Shown piece after piece: positions 45,479-56,184 of a stretch of DNA of 64,000 nucleotides. The stretch is taken from NCBI RefSeq assembly GCF_029892845.1, contig NZ_JARXVT010000003.1:186001-250000 (forward strand), given 5' to 3'. The notes under the pieces are model-generated. The model worked only from the letters and a program-made list of their open reading frames with translations. It was not told the DNA's origin and did no database searches. The stretch comes from Aurantimicrobium minutum. GTDB taxonomy: Bacteria; Actinomycetota; Actinomycetes; Actinomycetales; Microbacteriaceae. How positions within the stretch are numbered: position 1 is the first letter of the stretch; every line of letters starts with the position of its first letter. The position numbers were made by a program, and so were the translations under genes.

Positions 45479-46426
45479 CTAGAAGCCCGATTGAATGACG
45501 AGTAAACCGGGGAAGACGGCAAAGACGATGGTGACGGGCAAGATCAGGAAAACCAGTGGCACCAGCATGGCCACTTCTTTTTGTCCAGCGCTTTCGAGCA
45601 ATCTGCGCTTGGAATCTTCACGGGCATCTAAAGCATGTGCTTGAAGTACAGCTGACACTGGAGTTCCACGGTTGAGTGCTCCCAGAATCTGTTCAATGCC
45701 ACGGGAAAGTGCAGAAATCTTGAGCTTGCGCTCTAGTGACTGCAGGGCAGTAGCCATTGGGATACCCAACTGAACATCCAGCACAACCACACGGAACTCA
45801 TCTGTGATGTCACCATGGCCAATGGTGGCCATGCGGCGCAGAGCGTCAGGCAGTCCTTCACCTGCGGAAAGACTCAAGGATAAAAATTCCCACACCGCAG
45901 GCAATTGAGCCTCGATGCGCTTCACTCGAGCTTTTGCGGCATATCCCAAGAAATACCTCACGCTGAGAAAACCCACAAGCGCACCCATGACGGGCACGAG
46001 CACATAAGCGAGCGCACTGGGCTGTGTCATCACAGCAACAGCGCCATCAACCAGAAGCCCCGCTGCGGCTCCCCACAATCCCCAGGTAATTTGGCGGGCA
46101 CGGAACTCAGTAACCGAGAGTTCGGATCCAGCTCTGGCAAGATCAAGCTCCACGGCATCGGCCGGACCTGCGAACCGTTCCGTGACAGTCATCAAACTGT
46201 TCTTCAGTCCACGAATACCAAAGTCGAACTGTGGCAATGGAGCAGAACTCTTTTCTGTCACATCGGCATAGGCCTGCGGTGAGATATCCGCGACCAAGTG
46301 AGCAACGCGTTTCTGGAGCGATGCGCTACGAAAGCTCGGCAGTGTGGTGAGGATAATCCACACGCCCAAACCGAAGAGAGCACCAAGTCCTATCCCCCAT
46401 CCAGCAAGTGAACTCATGCCAACCAC
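45479..46426 (-). CDS. tadC: Tad secretion inner-membrane protein TadC (GspF family)
   Basis: A 315-residue polytopic protein of the type II secretion F family. Hydrophobic helices lie near residues 5-27, 125-165 and 270-310 with the central cytosolic F domain (about 170-290), including LPAVWEFLSLSLSAGEGLPDALRRM-type residues (about 190-214). It overlaps the tadB end by 13 bases. The pair TadB/TadC forms the membrane platform driven by the ATPase. Confidence 0.87.
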   Translation of the reverse strand: MVGMSSLAGWGIGLGALFGLGVWIILTTLPSFRSASLQKRVAHLVADISPQAYADVTEKSSAPLPQFDFGIRGLKNSLMTVTERFAGPADAVELDLARAGSELSVTEFRARQITWGLWGAAAGLLVDGAVAVMTQPSALAYVLVPVMGALVGFLSVRYFLGYAAKARVKRIEAQLPAVWEFLSLSLSAGEGLPDALRRMATIGHGDITDEFRVVVLDVQLGIPMATALQSLERKLKISALSRGIEQILGALNRGTPVSAVLQAHALDAREDSKRRLLESAGQKEVAMLVPLVFLILPVTIVFAVFPGLLVIQSGF

Positions 46427-47298
46427 CGCTTCTCATCAGGGAGGTATCCCACGGCAGACATGATTCGGTATGCCAGCAGGCTCACTCCGAGTCCAATCAA
46501 AATGAGCACAACACCTGCGCCCGAGTTGTAGGCCTGGGCAGCTTCTGACCTGGTGGATAACATCACCAAGACAATCCAGGGAGCCATCACGCCAATACGA
46601 GCAGCCAAACGAATCCAGCCCTGTCGAGCTTCAACTTCCTGGCGCAGTGCCGATTCAGCACGGAGGTGCGACCCGAGTGATCCAAGAACGGTCGTGATTT
46701 CAGTTCCACCAAGTTCTCGGCCCAGGCGAAGGGTCTCCACGATGCGATCGCCATTGGGGTTGGCCCATCGAGCTTTGAGATCCAGTGCGGCCAGTTCAAA
46801 GTTTCCAGAAACTTTGTAATCCTGGGCAAATAAGGCCGCAGGTGTGCTCACTGCTTTCGAAGAGAACCCTGCAAGTGAGATAACAGCATCCGGGATATTC
46901 GCTCCAGATCGAATGGCAGAAATTAACGCATCCACCACATCAGGCCATTGATTTCGCAATGCCTTGCGTGCTGAAGCACGCCTGCTTGCGGCAAACATCA
47001 CCGGAAGCGCTGCTGCCGTTCCCGCTAGAACCACGCTCAACACAGCAACTCCTGTTACTGCCCAAGCAAGAGTGCCACCAATGACTGCAAGAACAACACA
47101 CAAAGCCAACAACACTGATGACTTCATGCCTAGTTGCAAGGCGGTTTCTTTCAGACCACGCGAAAACTTCGAGGGTGTCGATACCCGTTCCACACGCTCT
47201 TTCTTGGGCCACAGCTTGCTGGAAACGATCAGAAAGATGCCCAATCCGGCGCTGGCACCCAGAAAGATTCCCAGGATCTCGATAGATGACAGTCTCAT
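46414..47298 (-). CDS. tadB: Tad secretion inner-membrane protein TadB (GspF family)
   Basis: A 294-residue GspF-family membrane protein. Helices near residues 8-28, 55-105 and 240-285 surround the F domain, with PDVVDALISAIRSGANIPDA near 115-134, a known TadB pattern. It overlaps the upstream ATPase end by 4 bases and tadC by 13, so all three are coupled. It recruits CpaF to the membrane in other systems. Confidence 0.87.
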   Translation of the reverse strand: MRLSSIEILGIFLGASAGLGIFLIVSSKLWPKKERVERVSTPSKFSRGLKETALQLGMKSSVLLALCVVLAVIGGTLAWAVTGVAVLSVVLAGTAAALPVMFAASRRASARKALRNQWPDVVDALISAIRSGANIPDAVISLAGFSSKAVSTPAALFAQDYKVSGNFELAALDLKARWANPNGDRIVETLRLGRELGGTEITTVLGSLGSHLRAESALRQEVEARQGWIRLAARIGVMAPWIVLVMLSTRSEAAQAYNSGAGVVLILIGLGVSLLAYRIMSAVGYLPDEKRWLA

Positions 47299-48509
47299 GC
47301 TGCGTCCAAGACAATACGAGGGTTGAGGTTTGTCAGTTCAAACTTGTCCATGCGTTCGGGAGCTAGGCCAGTAGCTACCAAAACGTCTTCAACGAGGTGG
47401 AAGATGACTGTCGATTCAATCTCTCCATCCACGACACGTCCTGTGGGGGCGATGATTTCGCTGACACGGCGGCGACCAAAACGATCGAGCTCACAGTGCA
47501 CAACGACATCAATACAGCTCGCCACCGTGGGCACCACGAAACTGGAGTCAATGTTGCGGCCCGCCAATAACGGCAGCGTGCAGAGCTTGGTAAGTGCATC
47601 TTGAGCGCTGTTGGCGTGAAGTGAACAGGCACCGGGAAGGCCACTGTTCAACGCGATGAGCAGATCGAGGCTCTCTGCTTCACGGACCTCCCCCACCACC
47701 AAGCGGTCTGGGCGCATGCGCAAAGCTTCTTTGATGAGGCGGCGGAGAGAGATCTCGCCTGTGCCCTCCAAGCTAGCCTGACGGCACTGCATCGCAACAC
47801 AGTCACGAGCATCGAAGTTGAGTTCAAAAGTTTCTTCCACAGTGATGATGCGATCATTCTCACGAGAAGAACGAAGCAGCGCATTGAGCATCGTGGTTTT
47901 ACCTGCCTGGGTTGCTCCACAAACGAGAATGTTCTGTCTAGCTAGGACACTCATGCGAAGAAACTCTGCTGCTTGGCGCGTGAGAGAACCGCTCTCCACA
48001 AGATGAGCCAAGTCACGCACGTTCTTGGAGAACTTTCGAATGTTCACGGCCCAGTGCTTGGAGGTGATGTCGGGAATGGTCACGTGAAGGCGTGATCCAT
48101 CAGGCAGTGATGCGTCCACAAACGGTGAGGACATATCAACGCGACGCCCAGAAGCCTGAAGCATGCGCTCAACCAGGTCGCGCACCTGTGTATCTGTGAA
48201 TGAGAGCTCGGTCAGCTCAGCGACACCATTGCGCGCAACGAATACCTCTGTTGGGCTGTTGATCCAAATTTCTTCAATGGAGGAATCTTCCAGCAGGGGC
48301 TGCAGTGCACCGAAACCATTGAGTTCAGCCATAGCGAGGAAACGAAGTTCCTCATCGTTAAGAGGGGCACCTGAATTGTGGGAACCATCCCGAAGAATCT
48401 CGTCACGAAGTAACTTCTCGAGGTCAGGATTCAGACTCGTCGAGGAAACAGCACCGTCATGTGCTTTGGCTCGAACAGCACCAACAATGCGGGAGATGGA
48501 ATCAGACAT
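47295..48509 (-). CDS. tadA: CpaF/TadA-type pilus assembly ATPase
   Basis: A 404-residue secretion ATPase that powers Flp/Tad pilus assembly. Walker A GATQAGKTTML near residue 205, Asp box, Walker B region ERLVVGEVRE-like RLVVGEVREAES near 265, and the His box LHANSAQDALTKL near 295. There is no long N-terminal extension. First gene of the operon cpaF-tadB-tadC-flp-tadE-tadE-tadG; the promoter should be in the 50 bases upstream, which hold a CCCGAGTCCGGGAGGG stretch. TadZ/CpaE and TadV are not adjacent. Confidence 0.92.
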   Translation of the reverse strand: MSDSISRIVGAVRAKAHDGAVSSTSLNPDLEKLLRDEILRDGSHNSGAPLNDEELRFLAMAELNGFGALQPLLEDSSIEEIWINSPTEVFVARNGVAELTELSFTDTQVRDLVERMLQASGRRVDMSSPFVDASLPDGSRLHVTIPDITSKHWAVNIRKFSKNVRDLAHLVESGSLTRQAAEFLRMSVLARQNILVCGATQAGKTTMLNALLRSSRENDRIITVEETFELNFDARDCVAMQCRQASLEGTGEISLRRLIKEALRMRPDRLVVGEVREAESLDLLIALNSGLPGACSLHANSAQDALTKLCTLPLLAGRNIDSSFVVPTVASCIDVVVHCELDRFGRRRVSEIIAPTGRVVDGEIESTVIFHLVEDVLVATGLAPERMDKFELTNLNPRIVLDAA

Positions 48510-48559
48510 GAAGAAATCATGCCCGTTCCATCACAACCGGCTTAGGAGTTATCCACACC

Positions 48560-49129
48560 TCACCCGAGTCCGGGAGGGGGTGGAGTTGTTGGCAACTCAG
48601 GCAAACCTGTGTTGAGCAAGGCGTTAATCATTCGATATGCCTTCTGAGGAAGGACATCCCCGGGGAAATATTCCTCGAATAATCCTTCAAGTTCTTCAAG
48701 TGTCGATAAACCGGTTATGGCAAGCAAATTAGCTATATCTTGATCGTCACGACCTGTACGTGAAGCAGCAAGCTTCATCACCAACATGACTTCAGGCGTG
48801 GTCACCTTGAAGGAGACTCCCTTGTTTTCATACAAGGTTTCCCAGGTGACGCTCTTTCCTAAAGATGGAACGAATTGGGTCGCAGCATTGTTGATCCAGT
48901 CAGGATCCCAGCCGTTGATGTCAGCAACAGCTTCTGCAGAAGGACGAATAATGTCAAAATTTATGGCACGCAGATCAACATCGCTAGTCAGTCGCCTGTC
49001 GAAATATCGAAGTACGAGTGCGGCACCGCCGATGATAAATATTTCAGCGGAAATACCGCGGCTATTGAGATCGTCAGCAAGTTCCTTGAGTCCACGAATG
49101 ATGTCATCGCGCGAAAGTGATTGAGTCAT
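48560..49129 (-). CDS. nucleotidyltransferase-like protein (DUF6036 / AbiEii-like), possible toxin
   Basis: A 189-residue protein with the minimal nucleotidyltransferase core GGAALVLRYFDRRLTSDVDL near residues 33-52: the GG motif followed by DxD (D49, D51), which bind metal and NTP. C-terminal helices carry DQDIANLLAITGLSTLEE. It resembles DUF6036 proteins and the AbiEii/MNT toxin group. Its ATG overlaps the stop of the XRE gene by 1 base (TAATG), as in toxin-antitoxin pairs. Enzyme activity and toxicity are unproven. The C-terminus is proline-rich. Confidence 0.75.
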   Translation of the reverse strand: MTQSLSRDDIIRGLKELADDLNSRGISAEIFIIGGAALVLRYFDRRLTSDVDLRAINFDIIRPSAEAVADINGWDPDWINNAATQFVPSLGKSVTWETLYENKGVSFKVTTPEVMLVMKLAASRTGRDDQDIANLLAITGLSTLEELEGLFEEYFPGDVLPQKAYRMINALLNTGLPELPTTPPPPGLG

Positions 49130-49704
49130 TAGACGCTCTCCATCGCGATAGCAGGGAACAAAACATTGTGGCGTTGGAATGCAACTGATACCTCGTCGAG
49201 GTCTGGAGTTGGACCGTAAATTCCTTCGCGCAAATGCTGTAATTCAGGAAGAAATAATTCTGAACTTTCGAGCCACGAAGGCAATGGCAAAGACTCATCA
49301 ATCAGCCAATGCTCGACTAGCGCAGCAATAGCTGCGTCATAAAGCGCCGAACCGGTAGATTCCGGGGCCACCAGCGTAAGCACAACACGGACAGCTGGAG
49401 TTTGTTTCCTCAGAGAATCACTAAACGAGATGAACTCTCGGTAGGCAGCCTGATTGTCACCTTCAGCAAGAAAAAGAGCGATACTTTCCGCTACTTCTCC
49501 TGCTGTGCTGGCCAAAGTCGGAATAGCAATCAACCTGTGCCGTGATTTCTTCAACAGCGATGAGAATCTCTCAACACTTACTCCACGTGCTCCAGTCTCA
49601 ATTTGGCTAATTGCGGCAGCAGAAGTGCCGCCAAGATCTGCCAATTTACGCACGGTAAACCCACGAGCACGTCGTGCTCGACGAAGTTCTTTGCCTGCGT
49701 CCAT
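49129..49704 (-). CDS. XRE-family regulator, possible antitoxin of the nucleotidyltransferase
   Basis: A 191-residue protein with an N-terminal lambda-repressor-like HTH (residues 3-60: LRRARRARGFTVRKLADLGG then AAAISQIETGARGVSVERF) and a 130-residue C-terminal domain of unknown fold, probably the partner-binding part. ATG 49704 is chosen because AGAGGAG lies 6 bases upstream; earlier codons overlap the palindrome and lack a site. The stop overlaps the next start. A perfect 11-bp inverted repeat directly upstream (49714-49739) suggests autoregulation, typical of an antitoxin. Confidence 0.8.
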   Translation of the reverse strand: MDAGKELRRARRARGFTVRKLADLGGTSAAAISQIETGARGVSVERFSSLLKKSRHRLIAIPTLASTAGEVAESIALFLAEGDNQAAYREFISFSDSLRKQTPAVRVVLTLVAPESTGSALYDAAIAALVEHWLIDESLPLPSWLESSELFLPELQHLREGIYGPTPDLDEVSVAFQRHNVLFPAIAMESV

Positions 49705-49713
49705 AGGAGTCTC

Positions 49714-49739
49714 CTCTGTTATCACATATGATAACAGAG
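49714..49739. promoter_or_regulatory. operator palindrome of the XRE gene
   Basis: CTCTGTTATCA-CATA-TGATAACAGAG: two perfect 11-bp arms with a 4-base spacer, lying 10 to 35 bases upstream of the XRE start and overlapping its ribosome site at the edge. The strongest palindrome of the window; almost certainly the binding site of the XRE protein. Confidence 0.75.
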
Positions 49740-49751
49740 TTTGACTGATCA

Positions 49752-49943
49752 TCACTTTTTTGACCAATCAATGCTGAGCTTTTCAATAACGTGCTCGTAT
49801 AGCGCCGCCGCCACAGCGACAGACTTGAGCTTCTTGCCCTTCTTCAGCAGCAGGAACTGGTGTGGGTACTTCTCTATAAATCCCAGAGGGTCTTTGACGA
49901 ACTGATCGTAATCAATAACTCTCTCGTTGGAATGGTGGGCCAT
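49752..49943 (-). CDS. 63-residue protein, possibly Phd-like, upstream of XRE/nucleotidyltransferase pair
   Basis: A small gene with a good ribosome site (AAGGA, 6-7 bases before ATG 49943). The charged product has DQFVKDPLGFIEKY, then QFLLLKKGKKLKSVAVAAALYEHVIEKL, faintly like the Phd/YefM pattern in which a strand with a KxGK-type turn and an ALYE helix recur. This is a weak likeness, not a family call. It ends 13 bases from the operator palindrome, so it may share regulation with the next two genes as a third component. Confidence 0.5.
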   Translation of the reverse strand: MAHHSNERVIDYDQFVKDPLGFIEKYPHQFLLLKKGKKLKSVAVAAALYEHVIEKLSIDWSKK

Positions 49944-50019
49944 GTTATTCCTTCTTCGTTGAATAACCGCTTTCGCGGCCCCCTCCTAAAAGAAAGATTG
50001 CCAGCAACCACTGACATTA

Positions 50020-50847
50020 TTAGCAGAGCTTCTGAACGACTCCAGAAACAACCAGGTTGAGCTCTGCTGGCCACTCTGAAGTTGCTTCAGCTCCACGTTC
50101 CATGATCATGTTTTTGGAAGCTGCCCACGTAATGAGCTCCTCAACGGAGTTGATACTGCTTGTATTCGCTGCGTCCTTAGCCAGGGTACGAACAAACTCG
50201 CCCTTGCCCTTCTTATTGAAGTGATTCAGCGCACGCAGCTGACCGTTTTCACCTTTGGTCACCACGCGCAGATAGACCGTGTTCTCTGCAGGTGCAACAG
50301 GGGCGAGGGCTGAATAGCCTTCAGAGCGCAGATCCAGCACGAGCCTAGGTTCTGCCTTGAGCTTCTTGGCCAACGCCTTGCTTCCTGCCTCTGCCCATGC
50401 CTTCTTGAGGCTTCCAGCGGCTAATGCAGGCAGTTTGGAGTCGAATGAGAGTCGATATGCCGGGATGGGCTCTAAAGCTCCCACGGGCCCTAGAAGCGCG
50501 GATTGGATCATCACGTTCTCTGCCAGGAATCCACGGGCCTGCTCATCGAGATTCATGGCGGCAAGGCCGTCATAGAGAACGCCGGTATAACGATCAATGG
50601 CCGGCATGGTGGGTGAGGTCTTGACCGCCTTGTTGCGGTCAACCTCTCCCATCTGCTTAGGGCTCAGCTTGAGAACTTCAGCACAGACCTTGGGCTTGCG
50701 CGCCAATGACACTGTTGCAGCCACTACGCGCTTGCGAATGGCGTTCAGCTGAGGAAACGACAGTGCCGTTTCGGCAAGAAGCTGCTCCAAAGGAGCACCC
50801 TCTCCCCCGTCGCGCTTCGTTTCCGAAGGCGGTAACAAAATCAACAT
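50020..50847 (-). CDS. yaaA: YaaA-family peroxide stress protein
   Basis: A 275-residue protein of the YaaA (DUF328) family, which in E. coli reduces iron-driven damage under hydrogen peroxide. The start LILLPPSETKRDGG (residues 2-15) and the DRYTGVLYDGLAA patch near 86, then VLDLRSEGYSALAP near 167 and LRALNHFNKKGKGEFVR near 202-218 are the family landmarks. No transmembrane parts. It lies alone between the XRE-linked genes and the atp operon terminator. Confidence 0.9.
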   Translation of the reverse strand: MLILLPPSETKRDGGEGAPLEQLLAETALSFPQLNAIRKRVVAATVSLARKPKVCAEVLKLSPKQMGEVDRNKAVKTSPTMPAIDRYTGVLYDGLAAMNLDEQARGFLAENVMIQSALLGPVGALEPIPAYRLSFDSKLPALAAGSLKKAWAEAGSKALAKKLKAEPRLVLDLRSEGYSALAPVAPAENTVYLRVVTKGENGQLRALNHFNKKGKGEFVRTLAKDAANTSSINSVEELITWAASKNMIMERGAEATSEWPAELNLVVSGVVQKLC

Positions 50848-50868
50848 GTCTGTCCCTTAAGTGCAAAC

Positions 50869-50901
50869 GCCCGCAGGAAGAGAAACTCTTCGACCGCGGG
50901 C
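50869..50901 (-). terminator. terminator of the ATP synthase operon
   Basis: GCCCGC pairs with GCGGGC, with an inner AGAG/CTCT stem, about 24 bases after the atpC stop on the minus strand; the run GTTTGC follows. It closes the atp operon before yaaA. Confidence 0.7.
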
Positions 50902-50924
50902 ATTAGCGTGTGAGAGGTTAAGCG

Positions 50925-51194
50925 TTAGCCAACCAATTCTGCGGCAGAAGCAACAACAGAAACGTTGTTGTTTTCAACCGAAAGGAAGCCACCAGCTGCG
51001 TTAGCAGTGATCTTCGAGCCGTCCTCAGCAGTGACGCGAACTTCACCACCGGCGAGAATCGCCAGCATAGGTTCGTGTCCGGGAAGGATACCGATCTCGC
51101 CCTCGCTGGTCTTGGCAACAACCATTGAGGCTGCGCCAGACCAGACTTCCTGGTCGGCAGCTACGACGCTGACCTGAAGGAGAGAAGAAGCCAT
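50925..51194 (-). CDS. atpC: ATP synthase epsilon subunit
   Basis: Rotor/inhibitory subunit of F1. 89 residues, shorter than the usual 120-140, because it ends after the beta-sandwich and lacks the C-terminal two-helix domain. Motifs: VSVVAADQEVWSG at the start, TSEGEIGILPGHEPMLAIL near 27-45. I start at ATG 51194, which lies just past the atpD stop with no gap; an in-frame codon 11 codons earlier overlaps atpD. Loss of the C-terminal helices would remove epsilon inhibition, a known variation in some actinobacteria. Confidence 0.9.
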   Translation of the reverse strand: MASSLLQVSVVAADQEVWSGAASMVVAKTSEGEIGILPGHEPMLAILAGGEVRVTAEDGSKITANAAGGFLSVENNNVSVVASAAELVG

Positions 51195-51196
51195 GA

Positions 51197-52714
<1,518 letters not shown>

Positions 52715-52737
52715 TTACCGGGTTTGGAAAGTCTGTG

Positions 52738-53637
52738 TTACTTGGCGGACGACAGGGCGTCGGCGCCACCAACGATTTCGGAAATTTGCTGGGTGATCTC
52801 GGACTGACGAGCGTTGTTCGCCAGACGGGTGTAGTCGCGGATCAACTTGTCGGCGTTGTCGCTTGCCGACTTCATTGCGCGCTGACGGCTAGCGTGCTCG
52901 GACGCAGCCGACTGCAGCATCGCGTTGTAGATGCGGCTTTCGATATAAACCGGAAGCAGTGCATCCAGAACCTTGTCTGCCTCGGGCTCAAACTCGTAGA
53001 GGGGAAGAACTTCTTCTTCACCAGGAGCTTCGACACCTTCGACAACTTCCAACGGAAGCATGCGCACAACGGTGGGAACCTGAGAAACCATGGAAACGAA
53101 ACGGTTGTAAACAACGTGGATTTCATCCACGCCACCGTCTGCGTAGTCGCGCAGGAAGCTTTCGAGAACGGAGGCAGCAATTTCCTGCGCAGTTTCGAAA
53201 ACGGGCTGGTCAGTGCCACCGGTCCAAATACGCTCAGCGGGACGCTGGCGGAAGGAGAAGTAAGCGTTTGCCTTGCGGCCAACCAGGAAGTACACAACTT
53301 CCTTGCCCTGCTCACGAAGAAGCTCAGCGAGCTGCTCCGATTCGCGCAGAACCTGTGAGCTGAACGCACCAGCAAGACCGCGGTCAGATGCAAGGATCAC
53401 AACTGCTGCGCGCTGAATCTTTTCAGGCTCGGTCGTGAGGATGTGTGACACGTTGGTGTACGTGGCAACAGCCGACACGGCGCGAGTGATCGCACGCGAG
53501 TAGGGCGTGGACTGCAGAACGCGTGCCTGCGCTTTTTGAATGCGCGAGGCAGAGATCAGCTCCATTGCACGCGTGATCTTCTTGGTCGTCTGGGCAGAAC
53601 GAATTTTCTGCCTATAGACCCGAAGTTGCGCTCCCAT
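52738..53637 (-). CDS. atpG: ATP synthase gamma subunit
   Basis: Central rotor shaft. 299 residues, normal length. N-terminal helix with [23 protein letters not shown] (residues 6-28) and C-terminal helix [38 protein letters not shown] (about 258-295) form the coiled coil; the middle has [12 protein letters not shown] near 86. Between atpA and atpD as expected. Confidence 0.96.
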   Translation of the reverse strand: MGAQLRVYRQKIRSAQTTKKITRAMELISASRIQKAQARVLQSTPYSRAITRAVSAVATYTNVSHILTTEPEKIQRAAVVILASDRGLAGAFSSQVLRESEQLAELLREQGKEVVYFLVGRKANAYFSFRQRPAERIWTGGTDQPVFETAQEIAASVLESFLRDYADGGVDEIHVVYNRFVSMVSQVPTVVRMLPLEVVEGVEAPGEEEVLPLYEFEPEADKVLDALLPVYIESRIYNAMLQSAASEHASRQRAMKSASDNADKLIRDYTRLANNARQSEITQQISEIVGGADALSSAK

Positions 53638-53687
53638 GTCTCTCCTGTGGTTTCTCTAAAAGGTGATTGATGTCAGTGAAAAGGCGC

Positions 53688-55328
53688 TTAGCGCTTCTTC
53701 TTGACGATCTTTTCCTGATTGACTTCGTCAGCGTCGATGGCGGTGAACTCTTCCTTACCAACCGAAGCCAGTGAAGAACCGTCGCCTGCCTGGAATTCCT
53801 TCTTGAAAGCAACAACTGCCTTCTCGAGGTCTTCGACAGTCTTGTCATCGAGCACGTTGGTGTCGCGCAGAGTGGTCAGAACCTTGGTCTTGCGACCGAG
53901 GTAGTCCAGGAACTCACGCTCAAAGCGCAGGATGTCCTCAACGGGAACCTCATCGAGCTTGCCGGTGGTACCAGCCCAGATCGATACAACCTGGTCCTCA
54001 ACGGGGTAGGGGGTGTACTGAGGCTGCTTGAGCAGTTCGGTCAGACGAGCACCACGAGCCAGCTGACGACGGCTTGCGGCGTCAAGGTCGGATGCGAACA
54101 TCGCGAATGCCTCGAGTGAACGGTACTGAGCGAGTTCGAGCTTCAAGGTACCGGAGACCTTCTTGATCGACTTGACCTGAGCGTCACCACCCACACGAGA
54201 AACCGAGATACCTACGTCAACGGCTGGACGCTGGTTCGCGTTGAACAGGTCCGACTGAAGGAAGATCTGGCCATCGGTGATCGAGATCACGTTGGTGGGA
54301 ATGTATGCCGAGACGTCGTTTGCCTTGGTCTCGATGATGGGAAGACCAGTCATCGAACCTGCACCGAGCTCGTCAGAGAGCTTTGCACAACGCTCCAGCA
54401 GACGGGAGTGTAAGTAGAAGACGTCACCGGGGTATGCCTCACGTCCTGGTGGACGGCGAAGCAGCAAGGAAACTGCACGGTATGCCTCAGCCTGCTTGGA
54501 GAGGTCATCGAAAATGATGAGGACGTGCTTGCCGCCATACATCCAGTGCTGACCAATGGCAGAACCAGTGTAAGGAGCAAGGTACTTGAAACCTGCGGGG
54601 TCAGATGCAGGAGCAGCCACGATGGTGGTGTACTCCATTGCGCCAGCGTCCTCGAGTGCGCCCTTCACAGCAGCAATCGTGGAACCCTTCTGGCCGATAG
54701 CAACGTAGATGCAGCGAACCTGCTTGTTGGTGTCGCCGGACTCCCAGTTAGCCTTCTGGTTGATGATGGTGTCGATCGCAATAGCGGTCTTACCAGTCTG
54801 ACGGTCACCAATGATGAGCTGACGCTGTCCACGACCAACGGGGATCATGGCGTCAATTGCCTTGATACCGGTCTGCATGGGCTCGTGCACCGACTTACGC
54901 TGCATCACGCCAGGAGCCTGAAGCTCGAGAGCACGACGGCCCTCAATCTTCTTGATGTCACCAAGACCATCGATGGGGTTACCCAGTGGGTCAACCACGC
55001 GACCGAGGTAGCCTTCGCCTACGGGAACGGAGAGAACCTCGCCAGTGCGGGTTACTTCCATACCTTCCACGATGCCGGTGAACTCACCGAGGACAACAAC
55101 ACCGATCTCGTTCTCGTCGAGGTTCAGGGCGAGACCAAGAGTGCCATCTGCGAAGCGGATGAGCTCGTTAGCCATCACACCGGGCAGGCCCTCAACGTGT
55201 GCGATACCGTCGGCTGCGTCGATGACGTGGCCAACTTCGGTCTTCGAAGCCTTGGTGGGCTTGTAGGAAGAAACGAAGTCCTTGAGAGCGTCGCGGATCT
55301 CGTTGGGGCTGATCGTAAGTTCTGCCAT
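53688..55328 (-). CDS. atpA: ATP synthase alpha subunit
   Basis: Non-catalytic nucleotide-binding subunit of F1. 546 residues. Walker [15 protein letters not shown] near 173, [29 protein letters not shown] near 270-298 and the signature [14 protein letters not shown] near 365. Long C-terminal tail ([27 protein letters not shown] region) is usual in actinobacteria. The start is ATG 55328. Confidence 0.97.
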   Translation of the reverse strand: MAELTISPNEIRDALKDFVSSYKPTKASKTEVGHVIDAADGIAHVEGLPGVMANELIRFADGTLGLALNLDENEIGVVVLGEFTGIVEGMEVTRTGEVLSVPVGEGYLGRVVDPLGNPIDGLGDIKKIEGRRALELQAPGVMQRKSVHEPMQTGIKAIDAMIPVGRGQRQLIIGDRQTGKTAIAIDTIINQKANWESGDTNKQVRCIYVAIGQKGSTIAAVKGALEDAGAMEYTTIVAAPASDPAGFKYLAPYTGSAIGQHWMYGGKHVLIIFDDLSKQAEAYRAVSLLLRRPPGREAYPGDVFYLHSRLLERCAKLSDELGAGSMTGLPIIETKANDVSAYIPTNVISITDGQIFLQSDLFNANQRPAVDVGISVSRVGGDAQVKSIKKVSGTLKLELAQYRSLEAFAMFASDLDAASRRQLARGARLTELLKQPQYTPYPVEDQVVSIWAGTTGKLDEVPVEDILRFEREFLDYLGRKTKVLTTLRDTNVLDDKTVEDLEKAVVAFKKEFQAGDGSSLASVGKEEFTAIDADEVNQEKIVKKKR

Positions 55329-55386
55329 TGTGTTTTCCTTGTCTGATTCAGTCGGTTGACTGAGAGGTTTTGGTAAGTGTTACCGG

Positions 55387-56184
55387 CTATCCAGCGAGCT
55401 GGAGTCGCAGTTCTTGAATACGGGACGAAACTGAACCATCAATCACGTCATCGCCGACCTGCACGCGCAAGCCACCGATAATCGCAGGATCAATGATGAG
55501 GTTGATGTTGAGCTCGCGTCCGTAGACCTTCGCCAGGGACTTGCCCAGGCTGGTGAGCTGCGCTGCAGCAATAGGCTGCGCACTGGTCACGGTTGCAATG
55601 GAAGCGCCTGCCTGGTCCGCAACAATGTCTGCAGCGTAAGAGAGCAGGGCGCCAATGCGGCGACCACGAGGCTGCTGAACAAGCGCAGACACGATGGCAA
55701 TAGTTGCCGCCGATGCCTTGCCCTTGAGCAGCTTGACTACGAGAGCGGCTTTAGCGTCGGGGTTACCAAGCTTGGAACCTAGGCTGAGCTCGAGTTCTGC
55801 GTCGCTCGACACGGCACGAGAGAACGCGAACAGCTCAGCGTCTACAGCTTCATTCTTCTTGGAACCCGACACAGCAGCGCGGATAGCGATTTCTTCGACA
55901 CCGGCGAGCAGGTCATCCTGGCTCGACCAGCGATCAGAGACGATCTGTCCCAGCAGCTTGGACGCGGTGGCATCCAGTCCCTTGCCGAAAACCTTGCCCA
56001 GAAGGGAAGACTTGTCGGCTGCAGGAACAGCAGGGTCAGCTAGTACGGCGCGCAATTGGGCAGACTCAGCGAAGGCACGACCAGCAGCAAAGAGCTGTTC
56101 GCCCAATGCCAGGTTTGCCTTTGCTCCCAAGCCAGCAAGTGCTGCCTTGGAGCTAGTGATTGCGTGTCTGCTTGCGCTACCCAT
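55387..56184 (-). CDS. atpH: ATP synthase delta subunit
   Basis: Peripheral-stalk subunit connecting F1 to b. 265 residues, somewhat longer than the E. coli delta (177), as in other actinobacteria; the six-helix N-terminal domain is followed by an extended C-terminal section with DDVIDGSVSSRIQELRLQL. The ATG overlaps the atpF stop by 1 base, so the two are coupled. Confidence 0.92.
   Translation of the reverse strand: MGSASRHAITSSKAALAGLGAKANLALGEQLFAAGRAFAESAQLRAVLADPAVPAADKSSLLGKVFGKGLDATASKLLGQIVSDRWSSQDDLLAGVEEIAIRAAVSGSKKNEAVDAELFAFSRAVSSDAELELSLGSKLGNPDAKAALVVKLLKGKASAATIAIVSALVQQPRGRRIGALLSYAADIVADQAGASIATVTSAQPIAAAQLTSLGKSLAKVYGRELNINLIIDPAIIGGLRVQVGDDVIDGSVSSRIQELRLQLAG

Noticed and set aside
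49967-49978. CCGC-TTTC-GCGG mini-hairpin between yaaA and the 63-residue gene
   Set aside because: Only four base pairs; too short to separate from chance, although it is followed by TTATT on the minus strand.
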